From Micromonospora sp. PLK6-60 (GTDB lineage: Bacteria; Actinomycetota; Actinomycetes; Mycobacteriales; Micromonosporaceae): a DNA stretch of 64,000 bases. Below the pieces are notes generated by a model. It was not told where the DNA came from, made no database searches, and was given only the letters and a program-made list of their open reading frames with translations. The stretch spans positions 1 to 64,000 of the forward strand of contig NZ_JAIOAA010000015.1 in assembly GCF_019890675.1 (NCBI RefSeq), in the 5' to 3' direction. Below are positions 8,899 to 17,100 of this stretch, in pieces. The translations under genes were made by a program, and so were the position numbers. Each line of letters opens with the position of its first letter. The first letter of the stretch is position 1.

Positions 8899-10019
8899 CG
8901 CGCCGCCCGGCCCGGCAGGGGCAGGGTGGCCACCACCGACCAGCCGCCGGCCGGCCGCGGGCCGGCGCGCAGGCTGCCGCCGAGCGCCTCGACCCGCTCG
9001 CGCATGCCGATCAGGCCGTAACCGGCGCCCGACGGCGCGGCGCTCGGCGCGCCGTCGTCGGCGACCTCGACGGTGATCGCCCCGGCCTCCTCGGTGACCA
9101 GCACCGACACCGATCCGGCCCGCGGGGCGTGCCGGGCCACGTTGGTCAGCGACTCGCGGACCACCCGGTAGACGGTGCCGCTCACCTCGGGCGGCCACGT
9201 CGTGGTGTCGGCGGGCTGCCGCAGCCGCACCGACCGGCCGGCGGCGGTGAACCGGCGGACCAGCTCCGCCAGCCGTTCCGGGCCGGCGGTCTCCGGTGCG
9301 TCCTCCGGGTCGCGGAGGATGCCCACCACCCGGCGCATCGCGGCCAGCGCGTCCGAGCCGGCCGTCTCGATCTCAGCCAGTGACGAGGGCAGCCGCTCCG
9401 GATGGCGGCGGGCCAGCACCGGCGCGGCCTGCGCCTGGAGCACGATGCCGGTGAGGTGGTGGGCCGCCACGTCGTGCAGTTCCCGGGCCAGTTCCCGCCG
9501 CTCGGCCCGGCGCGCGCCCGCCACCAGCTCCCGGCGGTGCTGGTCGACCAGCCGCCAGCCCAGCCCGCCGGCGAGCCCGACCAGCCAGCCGGCGCCGGCC
9601 AGCACGGGGACCGGGCCGAACCCGTCGACGAGCGCGCTGCCGGCCACCACGGCCCCGCCGAGCGCCGCCACCGTCACCGCCGGCCGCGCCGGCAGCGCCC
9701 GGACCGCCGAGGCCACCAGCACGGACAGGCCCAGCGTGGTGGCCGGCCCGGGCTCGTGTGGCAGGCCGGCGACCGCCGCCACGCCGACCGCCACCCCGGC
9801 GACGCCGAGGCCGGCCACCGCCGCGACCAGCCGGTGCGCCCGGCGGGCCAGGGCGAGCCCGCAGACGAGTACGCCGACGGCCGCGCCGAAGATCCACCAA
9901 CCGCCGCCCCAGCTGTCCCTGATCGCGCCCGCCGTGACCACGACCGCCGCGCCGCCGAGCACGCCGAGCCCCACCTCGACCCCCCGCGCGGCCCGGCCGA
10001 CCCGCCACCAAGTTCCCAT
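8895..10019 (-). CDS. sensor histidine kinase (NarL-partner, HisKA_3 type)
   Basis: A protein of 374 aa. The N-terminal half (about 10-170) is a run of hydrophobic segments consistent with five or six membrane spans and almost no extracellular domain. The dimerisation helix carries the phospho-acceptor His in ELARELHDVAAHHLTG. The C-terminal ATPase has an N box (RESLTNVARH) and a G box (GYGLIGMRERVEALGG). The signal is probably sensed within or near the membrane. The ATG at 10019 sits seven bases after a TAGCCT box and also after GAGG, so the message may be leaderless. It is transcribed with the regulator downstream. Confidence 0.9.
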   Translation of the reverse strand: MGTWWRVGRAARGVEVGLGVLGGAAVVVTAGAIRDSWGGGWWIFGAAVGVLVCGLALARRAHRLVAAVAGLGVAGVAVGVAAVAGLPHEPGPATTLGLSVLVASAVRALPARPAVTVAALGGAVVAGSALVDGFGPVPVLAGAGWLVGLAGGLGWRLVDQHRRELVAGARRAERRELARELHDVAAHHLTGIVLQAQAAPVLARRHPERLPSSLAEIETAGSDALAAMRRVVGILRDPEDAPETAGPERLAELVRRFTAAGRSVRLRQPADTTTWPPEVSGTVYRVVRESLTNVARHAPRAGSVSVLVTEEAGAITVEVADDGAPSAAPSGAGYGLIGMRERVEALGGSLRAGPRPAGGWSVVATLPLPGRAAR

Positions 10020-10026
10020 GCACCTC

Positions 10027-10032
10027 AGGCTA
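10027..10032 (-). promoter_or_regulatory. -10 box of the histidine kinase operon
   Basis: Minus-strand TAGCCT lies seven bases before the kinase ATG, the spacing expected for a near-leaderless transcript. Confidence 0.5.
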
Positions 10033-10084
10033 GGAACCCGCACCGCCCGGGGTGAACCGGTCAAAAGTACGGCCGGCCCGTCCG

Positions 10085-10168
10085 GCGGCATCCTGCGCTG
10101 TCCGGAGCGGGCGCGCGGCCCGAGGTGCGGCATCCTGCGCTGTCCGGACCGGGCGCGCGGCCCGAGGG
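10085..10168. repeat. two tandem 42-bp repeats in the divergent intergenic region
   Basis: Units at 10085-10126 and 10127-10168 are nearly identical, each beginning GCGGCATCCTGCGCTGTCCG and ending in a CGCGCGGCCCGAGG block. A degenerate third start (GCGGCGTGCC) follows at 10169. They lie between the histidine kinase and the betaine importer, upstream of both. Confidence 0.85.
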
Positions 10169-10409
10169 GCGGCGTGCCGGGTTGTGCGGCGAGCGGGGCG
10201 GGCCGGCTGGCCCGATTTTTGTGGGATGGTCCACAGCCCCCCGCTGAGCGGCGGCTGTGAAGTGGATTCGCCTTCGACTCGTCGGTATGGTCCCGGCCGG
10301 CCCGGAGTGCCGCCCCGAGGGGGTGGCGTGGCCCCGACCACGACCGACGAGTTCAACGACGAACGCCGATGGTGTGTACCTGCCGGCGGTGTTCGCCGGA
10401 AAGGCGATC
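10169..10409 (+). other. leader and control region of the betaine importer operon
   Basis: No gene is supported here. A stem beginning CACAGCC near 10230 and closing GGCTGTG near 10259, with an inner CCGCT/AGCGG pairing, forms a long hairpin that could act on the transcript. A short T run (GATTTTTGTGG) lies just before it. A TATGGT near 10285 is a possible -10 box, but no good -35 matches it. Osmotic or two-component control of the importer would have to act here. Confidence 0.35.
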
Positions 10410-11786
10410 GTGTCCGCTATCGCAGTGAAGTCGCTCTACAAGATCTTCGGCAGCCGCCCGGCCGAAGCGGTGCGACGGCTCAAGGGTGGAGCACCGCGCG
10501 CGGAGGCGCTGGCGGGGCTCCCCGCGACGACGGCTGCGGTGATCGACGCGAGCCTGGAGGTCCGCCCGGGCGAGATCTTCGTCGTCATGGGCCTGTCCGG
10601 CTCCGGCAAGTCCACCCTGATCCGGATGCTCAACGGCCTGCTCCGCCCGACCAGCGGCAGTGTCGAGGTGGACGGTGTCGACCTCGGCACGCTGAAGCCG
10701 GCCGCCCTGCGCCGGCTGCGCCGCGAGAAGATCAGCATGGTCTTCCAGCACTTCGCGCTGCTGCCGCACCGGACCGTGCTGGAGAACGCCGGCTACGCCC
10801 TGGAGATCGCCGGCCTGCCCCGGGCCGAGCGCCGGGAGCGGGCCATGGAGGCGATCCGGATGGTCGGCCTGGACGGCTGGGAGGACAAGCTCCCGCAGGA
10901 CCTCTCCGGTGGCATGCGGCAGCGGGTGGGGCTGGCCCGCGCGCTGGCCGCCGGCACCGACATCCTGCTGATGGACGAGGCGTTCTCCGCGCTGGACCCG
11001 CTGATCCGCCGCGAGATCCAGGACCAGTTGCTGGAGCTTCAGGCCGAGCTGGGCAAGACGATCGTCTTCATCACCCACGACCTCAACGAGGCGATGCGCC
11101 TCGGCGACCGGATCGCGGTCATGCGGGACGGCCGCATCGTCCAGATCGGCACCGCCGAGGAGATCCTCACCGACCCGGCGAACGACTACGTCGAACGGTT
11201 CGTCGCCGACGTGGACCGCACCCGCATCCTCACCGCCTCGTCGGTGATGGAGAAGCCGCACAGCGTCGTGGACGTCAACGCCGGACCGCGGGTCGCCGCC
11301 CGGGCGCTGCGCGAGACGCAGACCTCCGTGGTGTACGTGACCGGCGGCCAGCAGCGTTTCCTCGGCACCGTCACCGAGGACGAGGTGAGCCGGGCGCTGC
11401 GCGCCGGCCGGCAGAGCCTCGACGGCCACGTCCGCACCGACCACGTCCGCACCGTGCGGCACGACACCGCGGTCGCCGACCTCTTCGGCGAGTGCGCCGA
11501 GAGCGTCCACCCGGTCGCCGTGCTGGACGACCGGGACCGGCTGGCCGGCGTGATCCCCCGGATCACCCTGCTCAGCGCGCTGGGCAGCCTCACCGGCGAG
11601 ACCGACCGCCCCGACGACGACGCCCCACCGTCCCTGGTGGACGAGGCCGGCCCGGACCTGCCGGCCGCGCCGTCCGCGATGGACCTCGGCGTGGCCGGGG
11701 CCCCGATGGCCGACCTGGCCCGGGTGACCACGGAGGTACGCGGCGAGCCGGTGGCACCGACCCGCGAGAAGGAGGAAACGGCATGA
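10410..11786 (+). CDS. proV: glycine betaine/proline ABC transporter ATP-binding protein with CBS pair
   Basis: A protein of 458 aa. The GTG at 10410 follows a GGAAAGG site. Walker A is GLSGSGKST (residues 61-69), the signature is LSGGMRQRVGLARAL and Walker B is ILLMDEAFSALDP. An N-terminal extension before the ATPase core (KSLYKIFGS...AVRRLKGG) is typical of ProV/OpuAA. Residues about 280-400 hold two CBS modules (VVYVTGGQQRFLGTV..., HPVAVLDDRDRLAGVIPR), which in OpuA-type transporters sense ionic strength or nucleotides. It energises import of an osmoprotectant together with the two next genes. The stop overlaps the permease start (ATGA). Confidence 0.92.
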   Translation: MSAIAVKSLYKIFGSRPAEAVRRLKGGAPRAEALAGLPATTAAVIDASLEVRPGEIFVVMGLSGSGKSTLIRMLNGLLRPTSGSVEVDGVDLGTLKPAALRRLRREKISMVFQHFALLPHRTVLENAGYALEIAGLPRAERRERAMEAIRMVGLDGWEDKLPQDLSGGMRQRVGLARALAAGTDILLMDEAFSALDPLIRREIQDQLLELQAELGKTIVFITHDLNEAMRLGDRIAVMRDGRIVQIGTAEEILTDPANDYVERFVADVDRTRILTASSVMEKPHSVVDVNAGPRVAARALRETQTSVVYVTGGQQRFLGTVTEDEVSRALRAGRQSLDGHVRTDHVRTVRHDTAVADLFGECAESVHPVAVLDDRDRLAGVIPRITLLSALGSLTGETDRPDDDAPPSLVDEAGPDLPAAPSAMDLGVAGAPMADLARVTTEVRGEPVAPTREKEETA

Positions 11787-12676
11787 GTACGACCGCCGCA
11801 CCGCTGGACGGCGTACTGCCCCGGCTGCCGCTGGGCGAGTGGACCGAGCGCGCCGTGGAATGGGCCACCAGCACGCTGGGCCCGGCGTTCGACGGCATCG
11901 CCACCGTGGTCGACACCCTGGTCGAACCGCTGAACAACCTGCTCACCGGCGCCCCGGCCGTGGTGGTGGTGCTGGTCTTCGCCGCGCTCGGTCTGTGGCT
12001 GCGCGGCTGGAAGTTCGCCCTCGGCGCCGCCGTCGGGCTCGGCCTGGTCGCCGGCATGCCGTACTGGGCGGAGACGATGAGCACGCTGGCCCAGGTGCTG
12101 GTGGCCAGCGCGTTGTCGCTGCTGCTCGCGGTGCCGCTGGGCGTGTTCGTCGCGGAGAACCGCCGCGCCTCCCAGCTCGCCCGGCCGGTGCTGGACCTGA
12201 TGCAGACCCTGCCGGCGTTCGTCTATCTGATCCCGGCGATCTTCTTCTTCGGCATCGGCACCGTGCCCGGCGTACTGGCCACCGTGGTGTTCAGCATGCC
12301 GCCCGGCGTCCGCCTGACCGAGCTGGGCCTGCGCCAGGTGGACCGGGAACTCGTCCAGGCCGGCGAGGCGTTCGGCGCCTCCCCGTGGAAGATCCTGCTC
12401 CGCACCAAGCTGCCGCTGGCCCTGCCGACCATCATGACCGGGGTCAACCAGGTAATCATGCTGGCGCTGTCCATGGTGGTCATCGCCGGCATGGTCGGCG
12501 CCGGCGGCCTCGGCGACGTGATCATGTTCGCGCTGGCCCAGGTCGAGGTGGGCAGCGGCTTCGAGGGCGGTATCGCCGTCGTGGTCCTCGCCGTGGTGCT
12601 CGACCGGCTCACCGACTCGATCGGTGGCCGGTTCCCGGCCGCCCGGGCGCAGCGCGCCATGCAGCAGCAGTCCTGA
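11783..12676 (+). CDS. proW: glycine betaine/proline ABC transporter permease
   Basis: A protein of 297 aa with about seven hydrophobic spans. The inner-membrane ABC signature is the EAFGASPWKILLRTKLPLALP loop (EAA motif) near residue 195-215, which docks on the ATPase. The N-terminus includes an amphipathic stretch before the first span, as in ProW. The ATG overlaps the upstream stop by four bases and has GGAGG at 11771-11775. It forms the membrane channel of the importer. Confidence 0.92.
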   Translation: MSTTAAPLDGVLPRLPLGEWTERAVEWATSTLGPAFDGIATVVDTLVEPLNNLLTGAPAVVVVLVFAALGLWLRGWKFALGAAVGLGLVAGMPYWAETMSTLAQVLVASALSLLLAVPLGVFVAENRRASQLARPVLDLMQTLPAFVYLIPAIFFFGIGTVPGVLATVVFSMPPGVRLTELGLRQVDRELVQAGEAFGASPWKILLRTKLPLALPTIMTGVNQVIMLALSMVVIAGMVGAGGLGDVIMFALAQVEVGSGFEGGIAVVVLAVVLDRLTDSIGGRFPAARAQRAMQQQS

Positions 12677-12851
12677 CCGTTTCACCACCCCGAAACCGCG
12701 GCCGTCCGGCCGGCGGCGCGGTGCTCCGCGTCCCGATCGACCGGGCGGCCGGCCACGGGCGGCGGCCCGATCCGGCGTACCCCGGTGGTTGTCCACGTGG
12801 CGACCGCCCGGCGTGCCGGGGCCGACCCGCCCACCGTAAGGAAGGAAAACG

Positions 12852-13745
12852 ATGTTCGGATCATTGAAGCGCGGGCTCGCGCTCGCCCTGACCGCCACCC
12901 TGGCCCTGGCCGGCGCGGCCGCCTGCGGCGAGTCCGACGGCGCCGGCGGCTCCGGCTCCGGCGACAAGAAGATCACCATCGGCTACATGGCCTGGGACGA
13001 GGCGATCGCCGCCTCGCACCTGTGGCAGGAGATCCTGGAGCAGAAGGGCTACCAGGTCCAGCTCAAGAACCTGGAGGCCGGACTGGTCTACGGCGGCCTG
13101 GCCAACGGCGACATCGACCTGTTCCTGGACGGCTGGCTGCCCCAGACCCACGCGTCCTACCTGGAGAAGTACGGCGACAAGCTGGAGAAGCTCGGCGTCT
13201 GGTACGACAACGCCAGCCTCAGCATCGCGGTGCCGAAGTACGTCGAGGGCGTCGACTCGCTGGCGGACCTGAAGGCCAACGCCGACACGTTCGGCGGCGA
13301 GATGATCGGCATCGAGCCGGGCGCCGGCCTGACCAAGGCCACCCAGGAGAAGGTCCTGCCGGAGTACGGCCTGACCGGCGCGATGAAGCTGAAGACCTCC
13401 TCGACGCCGGCGATGCTCGCCGCGCTGGACGGCGCCATCGCCGACCAGAAGCCGATCGTGGTCACCCTGTGGCACCCGCACTGGGCCTACGCCAAGTACG
13501 AGCTGAAGGACCTGACCGACGACAAGGGCACCCTCGGCACCGCCGAGGAGATCCACTCGCTGGGCCGCCAGGGCTTCGGCGCGGACTTCGCCGAGGTCGC
13601 CGCGATGCTGAAGAAGTTCAAGCTGAGCGACCAGCAGCTCGCCGACCTCGAGGACCTGATGTTCAACACGCACAAGGGCGACGAGGCAAAGGCCGTGGAC
13701 GAGTGGCTGAAGGCCAACCCGGACTTCGAGAAGTCGCTGGCCTAG
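12852..13745 (+). CDS. proX: glycine betaine substrate-binding lipoprotein
   Basis: A protein of 297 aa. A signal peptide (KRGLALALTATLALAGAA) runs into a Cys at about residue 25, giving an imperfect lipobox, so lipid anchoring is likely. The mature part is an OpuAC-type domain: ITIGYMAWDEA, LVYGGLANGDIDLFLDGWLPQTH and VVTLWHPHWAYAKYELK, rich in Trp residues that form the aromatic box for quaternary amines. It delivers substrate to the upstream permease. A 175-base gap and its own AAGGAAGGAAAA ribosome site separate it from the permease gene, so it may be made in excess, as is usual for binding proteins. Confidence 0.9.
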   Translation: MFGSLKRGLALALTATLALAGAAACGESDGAGGSGSGDKKITIGYMAWDEAIAASHLWQEILEQKGYQVQLKNLEAGLVYGGLANGDIDLFLDGWLPQTHASYLEKYGDKLEKLGVWYDNASLSIAVPKYVEGVDSLADLKANADTFGGEMIGIEPGAGLTKATQEKVLPEYGLTGAMKLKTSSTPAMLAALDGAIADQKPIVVTLWHPHWAYAKYELKDLTDDKGTLGTAEEIHSLGRQGFGADFAEVAAMLKKFKLSDQQLADLEDLMFNTHKGDEAKAVDEWLKANPDFEKSLA

Positions 13746-13757
13746 ACCCGTACGGGG

Positions 13758-13793
13758 ACGGCGGGCGACGAGGCGTTCCTCGTCGCCCGCCGT
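13758..13793. terminator. terminator between proX and the Trypco1 gene
   Basis: A 15-bp perfect stem (13758-13772 with 13779-13793, ACGGCGGGCGACGAG and its complement) has a six-base loop. It lies between convergent genes and could serve both. Confidence 0.8.
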
Positions 13794-13820
13794 TCGCGTT
13801 CCCGGTCCGTACCGTCGAGG

Positions 13821-14147
13821 TCAGCCGCGCTCGCCGGTGGACCACTCGACGGTCACCGCGAAGTTGGCCTCGGCGGCGGTGCGCGCCACCACGACGCCGG
13901 CCTCCGCGGTCAGCTTGATGCCGAATTCGACAGTCACCTTGTCCGGGGTCTTCGCCATGCCGCGGACGCTGTCGAGAACCGCGTCGGCCGCCGGGCGGAC
14001 CCGGGCGAGTGCCTGTTGCAGGGTCTCGTTGGCGTCGCGGACGACGTCGCCGGCCCGGCCGACCCGCTCGATGCCCGTCCGCTCGCTGGAAACCTCGATC
14101 AGGACGGTCCCGGCGCCCTCCACCGGCACCGCCACGACGTCCGCCAT
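13821..14147 (-). CDS. trypsin-co-occurring domain (Trypco1, CU044_2847-type) protein
   Basis: A protein of 108 aa, beginning MADVVAVPVEGAG and containing a compact beta-alpha-beta arrangement (VLIEVSS...ETLQQALARVRPAADAVLDSV...VTVEFGIKLTAEAGVVVA...NFAVTVEW). The VEFGIKLTAEAG segment is the characteristic part of the Trypco1 family, small proteins found beside trypsin-fused NTPases. Here it lies 47 bases after the trypsin-nSTAND gene on the same strand, as expected. Its biochemical role is not established; it may be an adaptor or regulator for the protease/NTPase partner. There are no membrane segments. Confidence 0.8.
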   Translation of the reverse strand: MADVVAVPVEGAGTVLIEVSSERTGIERVGRAGDVVRDANETLQQALARVRPAADAVLDSVRGMAKTPDKVTVEFGIKLTAEAGVVVARTAAEANFAVTVEWSTGERG

Positions 14148-14194
14148 CCGCCACTCCCGTCGCTCGGCACGGCACTACCGGGGAAGCGTACGAC

Positions 14195-17100
14195 TCAACC
14201 GCACGGATCCTCGGTCGTGCCGCTGTGCCGGCCGAGGACCTCCTTCTCGGCGCCCGTGTAGGGGCGGTCGTTGAGGGCGCACAGCCGCCGCAGCCACGCC
14301 GTGGGCTCGAGCGGCAACGACCCGGACCGACCGTCGTCGGCGAATTCCAGCCGGTCGCCGAGCAATGTGATCCGCGGTGAGAAGTCCCGGAGCGTGAGCG
14401 CCGCGAGCAGCTTCCCGCTGACGTCGTCCCAGAGCTGCAGCGTCGGAAATCTGAACTGGGTGAGCGTGACCAGCTTGCCGTCGGGCGTGAAGCCGAGCAG
14501 CCCGGTGATCAGGCCGGTCGGCAGGGCCCGCCCGGTGGGCCGTTCTCCGCCGAGGTTCCAGAGGGTGACCTGCCCGTTGTTGGCGGCGACGGCCAGTCGG
14601 TCGCCGGATTGGTCGAAGCGGGCGCTGTTCTGCGGGCCCGCGGCGCGGGTGTCCAGGGTGGCCACGGCCTCGCGCCGATCGAGGCTCCAGATCTCGACCT
14701 GGCCGCTGGGCTCGATCACGACCACCTCGCCGGGGTGCCCGGGCCGGACCGGCGGGGCCAGCACGGCACGCAGGGCCGATCGGCGCTGCCCGGCCAGCTC
14801 CGTCCGCAGCGGCAGCGCGCTGCCGACCTGTCGCCCGGTCGCCAGCTCCCACCGGGTCAACTGGCCGGCGTGCAGGACGACCGCCCGGCCGTCGCCGTCG
14901 GGGAGCACCGAGCTGGCCCACGAGTTCAGATCGGCCCCCCGCAACGGTTGGCCGAGCTCGGCCTGCACGGGCAGCCGCACCCGGCGTTGCACGGTGAGCG
15001 TCGGCACGGCGTAGACGATCAACTCGTCACCCCGGGTCAGCAGCAACCGGGTCCCGTCGGGGGAGAAGTCGTACCAGGTGCCGGTGGGCACGCCGCTGCC
15101 GGCTGGCAACGGCGGAAGCGTCGCGGTGGCCACCGTCCGTCGGTCGACCACGTCCCACAGCGCGACCCGGGCGTAGTCACGGTCCGTCCACAGCTCGAGC
15201 CGTCCATCCGGGGTGGTGGTCAGAGCCGAGCGGTAGGGCACGTTGAACGGGCCCCGGCCGGGCGGGTCGACCAGACGTTGCGGGGCGGTCGCGCGCAGCC
15301 GATAGGCCTGGTCGCGGTCGGCCAGCAGCACGGTGGGGTGGCCGTCGGCGCCGCGGAACACCGCGACCGCGCTGACCCCCGACTGCTCGACGAGGTCGAC
15401 AGGTGGGGCGACGAACCGGTAGCTGCGTCGGGTCCGCAGATCGACGACCGACAACTCGGCGTTGGACTCCCCCTCGTTGAGGTCGAGGAACACCGCGTAC
15501 TCCGCGCCGACGTCCAGCCGCGGGGCGGAACAGGTGTCCACGGCCAGGTTGAACCGCTCGCCGCCGCCGGCCGGCTCGACGACCCGGAGCCGGCTGCTGC
15601 GGCAGTGGGTCAGGGCCGCACCGTTCAGCGCGGCGGCGAAGTAGTTGTCGGCGGCGGCGACGGAGCGGATCAACCGACCGGTGGCGAGGTCGTGCAGCCT
15701 CGCCGGGGCGAACGCCTCGGTCAGTAGGACCGTGTCACCGGTGGGGCCGAACGACACCGACGCCGGGCTGTCCGAGCGCCGCACCGGATCCACCGCCCGG
15801 AGCCGCCGGCCGCTGGCGACGTCCCACACGCCCAGGGCCGAGCGCCTGTCGTTCCAGGCGCGGGACCAGACCAGCAGGCGGCCGCCGTCCGGAGAGAAAG
15901 CGATAAGCGGGGGGCCGATGTCGTTGGCCAGGTCCTCGACCGGCCTCGTCTCGACCAGTTCCACCGGCCCGCTGCGCCGCTCGATGTCCCACAGCACCAC
16001 CCCACCCAAGGCGTTGGCGTAGCCGAGATAGCGGCCCGAGGGGCTGATCGCGAACTCTCCGCCCGGATACGAGCGGCCGCCTCTCGGCAGTCGCCACCGC
16101 TGTGGATCATCCCCGGTCAGGCCGGTCCACACCGCGGGCAGCCCGCCGCTGACGAATACCACGACCGCCCCGTCCCGGCTGGTCAGGACCTCCTCGATGT
16201 CGCCGTCCCAGATGTCCCGGTAGATCCGGTCGACCGACTGCAGGGCCGTGTACCACGAGAAGAGCGCGCCCGACGCCTCCGCCGTCCGGTCGTGGCGCCA
16301 CGCGGCCTGCGCCAGCTGCAACGAGGTGCCCGGGTCGCTGCGGCGCAACCGGTTGGACTCGTCGGCCAGGGCCCGGGACGCGGCGGTGCGCAGCCGCGCG
16401 TCGGCCCGCTCGGTCTGCCGGGCCGCCAGCACCGCCAGACCGCCCGCCGCCAGCGCGAGCACGGAGATCACCGCCACCACCGACCAGAGGATCCGAACCC
16501 GACGTTGGGCGAGCGCCCGGCTCGCCCGGATGTAGCCGCGCTCCGCCGCGCTGATGTCCTCCGGGTGCTCCCGCGTCCACCGCACGGCCGTGGCCAGCGG
16601 CGCGCCCCGCAGCAGGCCGCCGCCGTCCCGGCCGTCCGCCTCCCACCGCGCCAGGTCCGCCCGGAGGCTCTCCTGCCAGCCGCGGAAGTCCCGTTCCTCG
16701 GTGAGCCATCCGCGCAGCCTCGGCCACTGGTGGATCAGTGCCTGGTGCGCCAGGTCGGCGACCTCGGCGCCGTCGGGCGCCCGGCTCACCACCACCAGCC
16801 GGCTGGCCGTCAGCCGGGCCAACCCGAGCCGTAGCGGATCGTCCAGGTCGACGAGGCGTATCGGTCGGCGGGCGAAGTCGCCGTCCGGCGCGGGTCGGGC
16901 CAACTGCGTCAGCAGCCGGCGTGCCGCCGGTTGTTCCACCTCGGTGAGACCGTGCTCGTAGACCTCCTCGGCGTAACCGGCCAGCGCACCGGACACGCCG
17001 CCCAGTTCGTCGTATGCCTGGTGGGTGAGCAGCCCGGCACGACGGCGCTGCCACAGTCGCGCGAGGGTGAACTCCACCAGGGGCAGCGACCCGGGCTCGG

